64,000 nt of DNA from Axinella damicornis (Eukaryota; Porifera; Demospongiae; Axinellida; Axinellidae). A program made the position numbers and the translations under genes. Positions 51,343 to 62,294 of the stretch are shown here, one piece after another. The stretch covers positions 6,899,393 through 6,963,392 of the forward strand of contig OZ007506.1 in the NCBI GenBank assembly GCA_963931865.1, given 5' to 3'. Numbering within the stretch: the first letter of the stretch is position 1; every line of letters starts with the position of its first letter. Under the pieces are notes generated by a model. That model was not told the origin of the DNA. It made no database searches and saw nothing but the letters and a program-made list of their open reading frames with translations.

Positions 51343-52036
51343 TAGCCTCGTTCCCAGGCCGTTCCCCATTCCCATCACCAGTATTTGATCGCTTTTGCAG
51401 TATGCAAATATGGTGGGGAAGGCCTGGGATATTTGGTCATGTGCAATGATGTCAGGTAGACAGAGGGTAGACACATGCACTGGGGACAGTGCCCAACCAT
51501 TATCATGCCTGTTTCACTTTGATCCGTCCCCGGCATTGTGAACAATGAGATCATCTGCCTTGCAAACGCTCTGACATCTTGCCTTTGGATGGACAATACA
51601 AGAAAGAGCATGGAGATTCTTAGTTGGGCATTGGCACTCCGCATGTCTACCATCTGTCTACCTGTGATGGACTACATAATTATGTGGACATGCTAATGTG
51701 TTGATCATTTGTGCTAGGACATGCTAATGTGCTGGACATCTGTGCTGAGAGTTGTTAATGTGTTGGCTATCAGTAGGTTCTTTGTGCTATTTCCTTTGCT
51801 AAGGATTTTGTATAAATAGCAGAGTCAGTTTTTAGTGCATTAATAATATTTTGAGTGTCAAGTTGAAGCGAGAGTCTCACCCTTGTAGCGCAATTAGGCT
51901 GTTGGTACTAGGACGGAATCTATCACACTACCTGACAGCACCGCATGTAACCAGATCTCCCAGGCCTTCCCCCACCGTATTTGCACACTGCAAGCGATCA
52001 AAAACTGGCAGTAGGAATGGCCTGGGAATGAGGCTA
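51343..52036. mobile_element. 694-bp TAGCCTCG-family element with long inverted arms
   Basis: Ends TAGCCTCGTTCCCAGGCCGT and GGCCTGGGAATGAGGCTA. The arms stay alignable inwards for about 120 bp (TTTGATCGCTT with AAGCGATCAAA; GATGTCAGGTAG with CTACCTGACAG). Flanks GAGCAACTT and GAACAATTT are a 9-bp duplication with two changes. The interior has no recognisable protein. Confidence 0.8.
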
Positions 52037-52522
52037 GAACAATTTGGTCCTTTGATTATCTCCTAAAAGTACTTTGATCCATTTGTTCCTGGCTGGTGAT
52101 GCATAGGTGAGATATTATACCCCTTGAACAAACAGTCTATCACACCCCTTGGAAATTGAGGAAGTATGGATAGAATTGAACTTTTCTCCACGATAACAAG
52201 CTAGTGATTTACATACTTAAGCGACACTGCTCCAGCAGTAGTGCCTGTTGCTACAGTAAACGTTAAGGTCTGCCGTATACTCTTTTAAGTCCATTGTTCC
52301 TGCCTTCAGTCTGTTGTGTTGGTGTTCCAGCTGTTTGAATTCACTGGACATTAGTAGCAGCACCTTACATGTATATACTACGCAGACTCAATTATCCCTG
52401 ATTTGTTGATCTTTGGGTTAACGGTGAGCTCCTCTTTGAGGGTCTCACACTATGCCTGGATGCTCTCACACGTGTGTGTGCGTACGTGTGTGAGGCTATA
52501 TGAGCTCGAGCTCCTCTTGTTT

Positions 52523-52523
<1 letters not shown>

Positions 52524-52566
<43 letters not shown>
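52524..52566. repeat. Longest poly-C tract (43 nt)
   Basis: An uninterrupted C run just before the candidate exon at 52593. Confidence 0.95.
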
Positions 52567-52568
<2 letters not shown>

Positions 52569-52592
52569 CCTCCACTCCCACCCTCTCCCCAG

Positions 52593-53776
52593 GCTGCATA
52601 GGAGAAGTCAGCTTGTGGTGAAGGATCTTAAGAGGAACACCCCCGATCGCGAGGCCAAACACCTTTGAGAGCAGAGGAAGAACCTGGAGTAAGATCTACA
52701 GGTACAGAAGCAGAGACTTATATCAGCGACTCAAATCCCTCTTTCTATCAACGTGCACACACTCACATGCACACATGCGCACATGCACATGCATTTTTTA
52801 ATCCCACACTTAGACAGAGCTCCACATTATAAGACCATGCACACATGCACGCACATGCATTGCACATGCACATAAATCCCACACTTGGGCAGAGTTCCAC
52901 ATAAACAGTAGTTTCAGTTCAACAATTGCTTATATAAAGCATGTGCAATTCTGCTGGTACCAAGTCATGGGTCCTACTGTCAGTACCAATGATGACAGGA
53001 TTACTACTAGGCTGTCCCTCACCCCTCCCTCAACACACACATCTCCACAATGGATAGGTGGGTACAGCACTGTAGGTATGGATTGAAGAAATGGTAGAGA
53101 GGCTTACCGACTGGGACCTGGATCAGGAGAAAAGATTGAACAGTGGAACGCGACCATCACTGACCTGGTGAGGTCCTATATAGCTGTATCAGTTACTTGT
53201 AGATGTTAGGTAGCCGACCCATGCCATCCTTCTGCGTGGTTGTTGGTGCGTGGACCTTCCAGGGCATACACGTTCCACATGCGAACAGGGAACATGCCAT
53301 CGAGCCATGTCGTCTTGAAGTAGTCGAAAAACTTGCTCTGGTTGGCAAACGATGGAGCATCCGCCTTCAGTCCTCTCCATGCCAAAGATGCTTTACATTC
53401 CGCTCAAAGAACCTCTTGGTACAACCTTTGATACCATTGACAGACAACGGGACAGGACAATGGGATTAGACGAAACCTCTTAATTTGTACTACCAAACGT
53501 TCAAGTGACTAGTCAAAGGACTTATAGGATAATCAAAGAGAAGGTGTACCATTATTTGCAAAAAAAACAATAGACAAAATGGGACACCTGCACCTTTTGT
53601 TAGACGAAATGAGATTAGACGAAATGGGTATAAACCTAATTTAAGATAGTGTGTTCACACTTTTTCCAGTTCAAATGTATCTCCCTCCCTCCCTCCCATT
53701 CTTCTCACCACAGAAGACTGTGTCACCGGAGTGGGGAGTGGAGGATGGAGTAGACTTCACGCTGGGTATGAGGCTA
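52593..53776 (+). pseudogene. Coiled-coil gene remnant, at least three exon-like pieces
   Basis: After CTCCCCAG, 52593-52701 reads LHRRSQLVVKDLKRNTPDRE, AKHL, stop, EQRKNLE, stop, DLQ and then a GTACAG donor. A second piece (about 53083-53168) reads IEEMVERLTDWDLDQEK, then after a one-base frame change IEQWNATITDL with donor GTGAGG. A third (about 53713-53766) reads KTVSPEWGVEDGVDFTLG with donor GTATGA. Splice signals survive while two stops and a frame change interrupt the frame, so this is probably a pseudogene. The family is not identified. Confidence 0.45.
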
Positions 53777-53839
53777 ATTGGAGATGGAGCATGAACTGAG
53801 GGAGGGGCTTGAGCTATGTCTGACATGTAAGGAGGGATG

Positions 53840-54095
53840 GGAAGAGAGGAGGGGGAGAAGGAGAGAGGAGGGGGAGAGGGGAGGGAGAGAAGGAGAGAGA
53901 AGGGGAGAGAAGGAGAGAGGAGGGGGAGAAGGAGAGAGGAGGGGGAGAAGGAGAGAGGAGGGGGAGAAGGAGAGAGGATGGGGAGAAGGAGAGAGGAGTG
54001 GGAGGAGAGAGGAGGGGTAGAAGGAGAGAGGAAGGGGAGAAGGAGAGAGGATGGGGAGAAGGAGAGAGGAGTGGGAGGAGAGAGGAGGGGGATTT
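53840..54095. repeat. GGGAGAAGGAGAGAGGAG purine minisatellite
   Basis: About 255 bp of near-identical 18-bp purine units. It can form triplex or G-quadruplex structures. Non-coding. Confidence 0.95.
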
Positions 54096-54529
54096 GGTGG
54101 TAAATTTGCTAGGAGTAAGGTGTATCTAAAAAGTGAAAGTAGCACCTTTCTTACATGACATCATTTGGAGTATGACCTCATTTGGTTAAGCAGGTATCAT
54201 TACTGCATGGTATTCAGGCCACATACCCTTGGTAAGCCTTGGTCAGCACTGACACTCCATGTGCTGTTCCCTCCCAACAATATATGCAGTAGACGCTGTT
54301 TGCTCAAATGTCCAGCAAACCACGTGAATTATTGTACCCGACCACACCCCGATGGTGTGATCAAACTACATGTAGGGATGAGGCTATTGTGTGTTTTTTT
54401 TGTCCAGTTCCCCAATGCTCCAGGTTATGTCCAATTATGCCCTTGATATATCCTGATTAGTCTCAAACATTTTACTGTACAGTTTGTGTATACACAACCA
54501 CAACAAGGTATAAAAATCATCTCAGTGAG

Positions 54530-56990
54530 TCAGTGCTTATTAAACTGTAACATTAAGGTTACGGGATCCCTGCGCGCGGATACGCGCGCCGTATACTTAA
54601 TTAAGCGCTATTTCATAGTTTTTTTGTCGCCAAAAATAAAGCCGTGTGATCCGACCTGGACTTGGAAGACCGTATTGAAATAGGCACAAACTGTATAGAA
54701 AGGGCCGGACGAAGCATTTTTGTAAATACTGATGACCGTTCCGAAGTTATACGATGCTGTATTCCAAAGAGGGGAGTCAAGATGGCGGTTATTCGCACTC
54801 AAGAGTCGTTCTTTCGAGGACTGCTCAACCTAGCCACAAAACGCTTACGTCCCGCCCTAGAGCTTCCTATGGTGTGTCTCCCAACAGTAGAATCGAGTTG
54901 CTCACGGTCTTCGCACTGGAGATTTTTGGCGAATAGTTTGCTGGAACTGATTTAACCTTCGTACAACAGCTACAGTGTGAGTGAGTAAGTTTGATTTCAC
55001 TAGCTTAATTTTTGTGGGAGAAAAATGGGGTTGAACAAATTGTCTGGCCACGCCCACCGCGCGGGGATCCCGTAACCTTAAGGACGATTCTATGTAGTCC
55101 TGAAGGGAATTGTCCTGCTGCTCCCCAAATGAACAATTTAACAGTGAAAACACTCTTTCAGCTGTAGCAGATGAAGGCTGGATAAGGAGAATCTTCCTAG
55201 CGGCACCCACCCAGCTAGGGAGAGCACTGCCGTTTTGCTTCCACCAGTCAAGTGCAGGAAAGTCAGCGCTGGTATCAGCGGCCCTAGCAATGTAGTCCGG
55301 AAGTTCTGCTTTGAGACTAGTGACTACGCTAGGTGTACTCAAAAATGGAACTGCAAGTAGAGACTGCTCCAGTGTGGCTGCATCTGGTTTCATAGAATAG
55401 ATCTTCTGGGGTGCAAACAATCTAGCACATTTGAAAGCTAAGAGTGAGGTCTTCAAGCTGCTATCCAACTGCCGTTGGAAATAGTCAAGTCCAGGTTGAA
55501 CACAGCTTTTAGCATAAGCCACCAACTGCTGGGTACGTGGGTCTGACAGTTGTGCCCCAGACAGACGTTGTGCGATTGCGTGCACATTTGGTGTATTGCC
55601 TACACGAACAGAAGCAGAAACTTTCTCAATGGCTTCATACGTAGCACTCAAGGGCAAGAGGGCCATCTCCTTCCAAGAAGTAGCAGGCTTTAACAAACTG
55701 CTCACCCCAATCCACAGTTGCAGCTATTTCTAACTGGAGGAGGCCTTGCTTCTGCTGGTCAGCAAAGAAGGAAATAAGCTTTGGTCTTAGGGTGGGTCCA
55801 ATGTCGTCGTTTCGGAGCAAGAAAGGTTCAATATCTCCAAAATAGAACATTATACCATCTTCACCACCTCCCACTTACTCCACCACCTGGTATCACAGTA
55901 AGTTGCCATGCTGTGCCCGACTTGTGACTTCCACAAGAACCTGGTCTTGGGGCTATGGCTAAAGAGAGAGATCCATGAATGCATGAAGTCTGTAAGGACT
56001 GGCGTCTTGAAATGCTGACCAACGAGGTCTAAAGTGTGGGAAAAACAACCAATGTCAATCAGAGATGGGTATATCACTCTTACTGTCTGCATTGCTAAAT
56101 TGTTAACTGATGCCCGGTCCCTCATGGCAGCAAGGAGTTGTTCAGAGCGCACACCATATGTCACAGAAAGAATGCCAATGATCTCTCTGGCGATCTGCTC
56201 ACCCGTCATTGACATCTGCATGCAAACCAAGCGATGCTCCAATGTCCACTCTTCTCCCACAAGTGCACTATGACAGCCAGTGCCTCACCAAGCCTTGAAG
56301 TGCCATCAGAAATGATTGACAGATCTTTCCCTGTGATCTCTTTGCGGACTCGTGCTTCCTCCTCTTTCAAGATAAAGGGAATGAGATCAAACACATGTCG
56401 TTGGTCAGTAATTAAAGCGAAAACCATTTTCCTCAAGGAGGTCTCTAAAACTATCCAGCTTTGAGAGGAACGCCTGCCCTAAGAAACGCAGTGACCACTT
56501 TGGCACGATAGACCTGCTGTTGTTCTGGTGGGTCTCACCGCATAAATGTTGCTCCTCATTGTGCTTTGCCAGAGCCACAGCAATACCCCTTTCTCAAGCC
56601 TCTTTCATTTCCCGCTTCTTCTTGCTATCCTCGTGCTTCTTTGATCATATGTGATTTGGACGATACTTTTCTTGAGGCCTAGCTCCTCGCGGCATGCCTC
56701 ACGGAAAAGAACTCCAGCAGACACTTTAAGCATCTCATTCGGGAAGTCTTGGACACGCTTTCTTGGCTCAACTCCCTTGGGGTCGGAAGCGCATCTTCCT
56801 TTACATCGGCGTTTGCCAGCGGGAGGGTTAGTTTTCACACTGCGCTTCCTGGAGATTTCTGAGCGCTGTGGGGACTAAGTCGGTCCAGTACTGAGTGTAC
56901 AGACCGTGAACAGTTAGAACTAGTACTAGCTACATCACTACAATCCTCACTAGCGGTCCCACCACTGGAACTCAAGGAACTGGAAGCCAT
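54530..56990 (-). pseudogene. hAT transposase, broken by frame changes and a MITE insertion
   Basis: From the Ser-rich start (MASSSLSSSGGTASEDC) the frame passes through LSKLDSF, IISDGTSRLGEALA (first catalytic Asp), AMRDRASVNNLAM (second Asp), DIGCFSHTLDLVG and YCDTRWWSKWEVV, to the C-terminal dimerisation domain with LIQPSSATAERVFSLLNCSF. It ends ESSL then, beyond the insertion, MLQFNKH and TGA at 54530-54532. Frame changes lie near 56430, 56230, 55860 and 55660. The TTAA element at 54557-55077 interrupts a Leu codon. Confidence 0.85.
54557..55077. mobile_element. 521-bp TTAA-targeting MITE inside the hAT transposase
   Basis: GGTTACGGGATCCC and GGGATCCCGTAACC are perfect inverted ends, flanked by TTAA on both sides (54553-54556, 55078-55081). 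TTAA duplication is typical of piggyBac and Kolobok groups. Removing it and one TTAA restores the hAT reading frame across the site. Confidence 0.92.
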
Positions 56991-57238
56991 CATTACACTC
57001 GTTACTCGTGCCACGTGGCAAAACTCGAGCCCCAATTATGCCTGTATTTCTTACAATTATTCCCCGCATTATGCCAACTTCGTGAACCTACCTATTATGC
57101 CGGAAACTGTGCCCGCATAATAGCCGCATCCCTAGATCAAACCCACTGACACACCCCTGAACACTTGGATTGAAAATTCTAGCGAGAACACTGCGGTGTA
57201 TACAATAATACACGAGTACATACTATGTACATACTATG

Positions 57239-57478
57239 TTAACATACAATTCCTTTTTGGGCCAGTTCCGGGGTTGAGAACGGACGGGGTTGGTTGTGCC
57301 TTCCCTTCTTCTTGTCTTTGGCAAATGACTGAATGGCACATCTGGCATCTAGGCTCAGGCCTGGAACCTTGCCCAATATCACGCAGTAGGCTGGTTGCTT
57401 CTCATATGTGGTGGTACGAAAGAAGGTTGGTATCTCAAAGGTAGACAATTGGATTATGGTCCTCTCAACTGTGTGCAC
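57239..57478 (-). CDS. Unassigned 79-aa ORF, possibly a gene fragment
   Basis: The frame includes FRTTTYEKQPAYCVILGKVP, LDARCAIQSFAKDKKKGRHN and STPELAQKGIVC followed by a stop. Composition is protein-like rather than repetitive. It lies just beyond the hAT border and downstream (on the minus strand) of the NTPase-like gene at 58152-59325, so it could be a later exon of that gene. No family is recognised. Confidence 0.3.
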   Translation of the reverse strand: MHTVERTIIQLSTFEIPTFFRTTTYEKQPAYCVILGKVPGLSLDARCAIQSFAKDKKKGRHNQPRPFSTPELAQKGIVC

Positions 57479-57686
57479 GATGATTTGCTTTGTGCGATAG
57501 CTGCTACTTGCTTACTTCGTCAGCAGCTGTGGGACTGTCGGTGGTCAGTGGTCCCTTGTGGGATGGCAGTAGCCTCGTTCCCAGGCTCCTCCCCCTGCAC
57601 GCGCCGACGAAAAATACAGGGGCAGGTTGGAAGTAGTGATAGGGGACGTAGCTACTTAGCAAACATTTTCGGGGACAATTTTTTAT

Positions 57687-58400
57687 GGGTTCAAATGTTC
57701 ATGCGTTGCATCTGATCGTTAAACATGCGAAGTAAATTACATGTTCTTACATACTTATGGAGTGTGGTTAATATGTACGTGTGTATATACCTGAAGGGGA
57801 AACCAGTAGAGGATAGAGTAGGATGGCAATACTCTTGGGATTACATCCTGGCTTGCCAGTGCTGAGAGGTGTGGTAGCACTTGGGAATCGATTTCTCTGG
57901 CTCTGGAGGAGACGAATCTCTGCCCCACTGAAACACAAAGGCCGACACAAGAGGAACAGGCCTCCCACTGCTCTGCCAGTTCAAAACTCGATCATGAGGC
58001 ATCTTGATGAGGGACACATTTTTGTGGGTTCAAATGTTCATGTGTTGCATTTGATCGCAAAACATGCGAAGTAAACAAATGTTCTTACTTGAATTAGCAA
58101 CTTATGGAGTGTGGTTAATCCCAATAAAGTGCATGTACGTATGTATTATACCTGAAGGGGAAACCAGTAGAGGATAGAGTAGGATGGCAATACTCTTGGG
58201 ATTACATCCTGGCCTGCCAGTGCTGAGAGGTGTGGTAGCACTTGGGAATCGATTTCTCTGTCTCTGGCGAAGAATCTCTGAAAGACAAAGGCCGACACAA
58301 GAGGAACAGGCCTCCCACTGCTCTGCCAGTTCTATGTTGTCACCCAAGGGAAATGACCGAGCTGGCTGAGAAAACTCAATCATGAGGCATCTTGATGAAT
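57687..58400. repeat. Tandem duplication of ~330 bp including an exon of the NTPase-like gene
   Basis: 57687-57990 and 58023-58400 share TTCAAATGTTCATGYGTTGC, the ACCTGAAGGGGAAACCAGTA junction and the following ~200 bp with few changes. The left copy lacks the part coding SQPARSFPLGDNI and has extra bases near 57905-57930, so it is probably a dead exon copy. Confidence 0.85.
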
Positions 58401-59325
58401 ACCTACAGCCTACAGGTGTGTACAATCAAGTACATTGTATATCAACTGCGGACAAGTGTTTCACAGTGGAACAATGCTACAGTTAAGGTCTAGCCTGGAG
58501 CACGTACGTACAGCCGTTGCAGCTCTACAAGATATAGTATAATACTGTAACACGTACCTCTGTTGATCTACTGTTGTGAAGTTTGCGGAAATGATGCACA
58601 TGGAGGTTGGCCTGGTTCCTCCGCATCCCATCATTCCACTTCTGGTGCCATTGTACAAGTCGATGATCAGCCGGCTTATGTCGCCCTTTGACTGTGGGTC
58701 ATCGACACCCAAGGGAATCGAACTAGTTGAGCAAAGAGAGAGTGCCTTCTCCTTTGTAATTTTGCTATAGAAGCGAGTGTCATTGGCTCCCAGCAGAGCA
58801 AGACTGCAAAACAGGGCGATTGCCTGGATCCCTGAATGCAAGGGGACGGGACAAAACTTCAGCTTCTTCAGCATGCTCTGGTAGTGGAGTGAAAGAATGG
58901 TCGACACCAGGGTCGACGCCATGGTCGGCACCAGGGTCATGACACAAGGCATAAAGTTATAGCTCATGCAATCCCTCAGAGTCTCCATTAGGCTGCAGAG
59001 AGGGTCCGTTGTCAGCAGTAATTCAATGCTGCATTGTTCCGTGTTGCTTGCGACCCCAGGCCCAGAGAATATATTGTCGAGCCAAATGTACTTGCTGCCT
59101 TTGAGGTCAACACTGTCGCCAGAAGAAGTCAGATATGCGTTGCTTACAAGGACCCAAGATCCGTCTGACTGCTGGCCAACCACTTGAACAGCGAATTTTT
59201 GGGGGAGCTGGGTGCTGTCTCGCTGGATGTACTCCCCCAACTCCTTGTCACTGAAGCTGCACTGCAGACAGCTCAGCTTGTAAGAGGCATTTAGGCATTT
59301 CATGAAGTCAGCCTTTTTGTTGTAC
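58152..59325 (-). CDS. Primase/helicase-like NTPase domain protein, partial (two exons)
   Basis: Exon 58558-59325 (first in-frame ATG at 59303, a possible acceptor just upstream) joins exon 58152-58402; donor GAG|GTACGTG and acceptor CTGTAG fit in phase. The second exon ends at donor CAG|GTATAA, so more exons follow. Motifs: LFCSLALLGANDTRFYSKI, then SIPLGVDDPQSKGDISRL with a Walker B-like acidic pair, IIDLYNGTRSG, TSMCIISANF and SSRCLMIEF. This order recalls primase-helicase (DUF927-like) NTPases found in mobile elements. The expected P-loop Gly-Lys-Thr is replaced by SGIQAIAL, so ATP binding is doubtful. Whether this is a host gene or a domesticated or decaying element is open. Confidence 0.5.
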
Positions 59326-59499
59326 TTTCAGCAGTGAAGTAACACAGCCTGCTAATTAGACAAAAATAAATTGCTACCTCACATGCAGGAGTTAACACAT
59401 TATGGCATCTTTTTTCGTCATGTATTATAGGCTTCAGTAACACATACCTATTAAAGAACAATGCTCAAAAGACACAGTACCAAAGAGGGAAAGCAATAT

Positions 59500-59860
59500 T
59501 GGCATGCGCAGCACTGTTTAACGGACTTTCACCAGTGGAAGTTTATTTTCAATTCAGAAAACACGACGTTTCGACCAAGTTCTGTTGGTCTTCATCAGGC
59601 ATTACATAGACAGTACAGTGAGCTACTTATATAGTATACAGAATGACGTCATTATCTACTAAAAACGGAATTACATCACAAGTAAAAATAGAACAGAGAG
59701 GTCTGGAATAGCATGTGTGGACGAAGACAAGGCTCGAACAACGGTGAGTTGTTACACATGTATATGTCGGGTGAATGGGTTCCAGATGTCACTGAGGCCA
59801 AGTCCTGTGTCTTGGTATGGCTTCATACCTCGTTTCACTGCTGTCAGATGGTGTCAGATT
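59500..59860 (-). mobile_element. 3' tail of a retroelement (Penelope-like or LINE)
   Basis: On the minus strand the coding end reads KRGMKPYQDTGLGLSDIWNP then FTRHIHV and a stop. It is followed by GACCAACAGAACTTGGTCGA and AAACGTCGTG, an end sequence I associate from memory with Penelope-like and related retroelements, then AATAAA. The catalytic part is absent, as expected for a 5'-truncated insertion. Confidence 0.5.
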
Positions 59861-61923
59861 AATTAGGTACCCTGAACTGGATGGGACACTGCAAATCACT
59901 TTAGCTACGAACTTGAAGTTGAAGTCAGAGGCAGGACAGTATTTTCCCTTCTTCAGGATACCGAATGTGTCCTCATCGTGAAAATCTAGAGTGAAGTTTG
60001 ATTCCCAATTAGTGTATAATCATTGTGTGCATGGCAGTGAACCATGGATGCTCAACATAGTTACTGAAAGGGCTTAAATGATCAAGTCATCCATCCACTT
60101 GATTGGGGACAGGGTACTGTGTGTGAGTGCATATATAGGCTCTTGATGCTTGAAGACTCTGGCACCTTGCTGATTGATTTGACATATTGGCTCACTGGGA
60201 GTATGAACGAGAGACATGACTCCCTTGGTTGATGGGGCTGAGATGTAGTTTGCTAGCCTCATTCCCAGGTTCCCCCTGTGCAGCAAGGTGAAGCCTCGGA
60301 ATGAGGCTGTAGTAGCTTGCTGGGTGTTAGGCACCGCATGCAGAAAGTGTGACCACTCTGATTCGGCCACTATCCTTGGCAAACTCGCTACCTCCTCTCC
60401 CTTAAACATATTAACCCCTCCCCCGATGTAAACATGAGCTTATGAGCGACCATGACTCCAACACCGTCATTGGTTAGCAAAGAGTTATAAAGTTGTACAC
60501 CAGAGTTAATTAATCCTCTTGTACCATCAAAGGGAACAGACTGGGATCTCGTCTCTTTGCACTGTGTGTGTATGCCCCCTACTGCTGACCATCGACACAG
60601 ATACATGCAGTTGTTTAATGGTGTTCTCTTTCAAATGTTCTGGGTGGTCAGTCACACCCACTCATCCATGACTGGGTGACGTGGAGATGCAGGTTGCTAA
60701 CAAAACTGGGGTACACAGGCAGCCCTCTCACTAGCAAATAGGACGTCCCAACCTCAGAATGCTTTTACCTTCATCTCTCTTGAGTATTTGATGGGTCCTC
60801 TTCGAAATTCGGCAGTGGAATGAACACTTGATAGAACAAAGAATCACCCCTTAATCCTCTCCTTCAGACTCACGACTATGCAGTTGCTCTGATGATTAAA
60901 CTAGTGAGAGCTGTGTGGTGATATAACAGTATTGCCGAGAGATCTCAGCTCAATTCAAACTCTCTTGAGGCCGGACTGGGTCAGGCTGGGGTAGCAACGT
61001 AAGGGCCCTCATGTTACACACTGGCCTAGTATACGCTATAGTTTTCAATCATGTCACATACGATGAGTGTGTCCTACCTGTTATGTGGTGTGGACTAGGG
61101 TCATGTTATACTGCTTCAAGTAGGAAGTGCAGAGGAAGGGAATGATCTGGGGATTCAGACGAACGATTACTCAGATGCTGCACTAAACTACTTTGAGTGC
61201 AAGATAAGCTAGATATAGATCTACCAGCTTTTTGCCTACAGGCTATATTGCTGTACATAAGTACAAACTGGTAGACGTAATCAGAGTATATATCCATGAA
61301 ATAAGGGTAAGACCTGAAACATCAATCTGAGTTTGCACTACCAGGTGCCACTTGTACGGACGCAAAAGACTTCAGTTTGTCGGTTACCAGGACAACTGAT
61401 TGAATACTTAGGAAATCCTCTTTTGTTTTGGTTGACTAATTGCTACATCACGTGTTGTCTCAGCTAATTTCTTCAGAAGCAAACTTGCAAGATTAACATT
61501 GTACTTCATTCTGTTGCGGGTCTTGCCTGCACACATCTGGATACGAGTGACACCTACACACTTTCTCTGTAGCCATCCACAGAAGACTTACACTTACACG
61601 CCTCATTAAAAACAGTTCACAATTCCCTGTCACATTTCAAGAGCAATCAGACCAAGACTTCAGCAACAAGACGTCATAGAAAGTCTGGGATCACACTCTC
61701 CCAACAATTGTCAGTGTTGGAGCTCATCCTCCCACAAACAATGCCAGCCATTGCAAACCAGCTGTTTTGTCGTTCATCTGTTGTGTACATGTACAACTAA
61801 TACAGACACCCCTGCCCCCGCCCTAAAATGCGTCCTGATTTAGCAAGGTATCCTAATTTCAGTGGGGTGAATAACATGGAAGTTGGGTCATGGTCAAGTT
61901 CCCTGAAGAATGAAGTTGTCTAA
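59861..61923. other. No gene recognised; one TAGCCTCA MITE remnant
   Basis: Short frames on both strands without family matches. At 60254-60312, TAGCCTCATTCCCAGG and CCTCGGAATGAGGCT form a small foldback remnant. The frame at 60074-60409 (minus) runs through it and is not supported as a gene. Confidence 0.5.
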
Positions 61924-62140
61924 GGTTACGGGATACTCGTGCACGCGCCGTGCGAAATGTATTGGGAAATCTATACTTAAGCTCGCTAACCAAGAATCTC
62001 TGGTACGAACAGCGTGAGCAACTTGATTCTGGCGGTGGAGGTTCCGTCATGCCCTTTGTACTCAAGATTTTTGGTTAGCGAAATTAAGTATACATTTCCC
62101 TATACATTTCGCACGCCGCGCGCACGAGTATCCCGTAACC
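61924..62140. mobile_element. 217-bp TTAA-type MITE, near-complete palindrome
   Basis: GGTTACGGGATACTCGTG and CACGAGTATCCCGTAACC are inverted ends, and the arms pair for most of the length. Flanks are CTAA (61920-61923) and TTAA (62141-62144), a TTAA duplication with one change. Same termini as the element in the hAT transposon. Confidence 0.9.
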
Positions 62141-62294
62141 TTAAGAGGACTTTCAGTATATATCATATCAGTAGCTCTTCTGCTTATGAGAGATATCGTG
62201 ATTTGTGGATGCATTAAACCAGCAGTGCTGGGTTGTTACTGAACACTGAATTGAAGTATTGCTGTACCACCATGGCATTGTCTCTCCCTCAGGG

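Larger units (their letters stand above)
54367..57134. mobile_element. hAT transposon with 8-bp target duplication, carrying a nested MITE
   Basis: GATCAAAC lies at both borders (54359-54366, 57135-57142). The right end, on the other strand, starts TAGGGATGCGGCTATTATG; the left end has TAGGGATGAGGCTATTGTG after an extra TACATG. Total 2,768 bp, of which 521 bp is a later insertion. The transposase runs on the minus strand and is broken. Confidence 0.85.

Noticed and set aside
53774..54145. Leu/Pro/Ser-rich minus-strand ORF of 123 aa
   Set aside because: Pure translation of the GGGAGA purine minisatellite.
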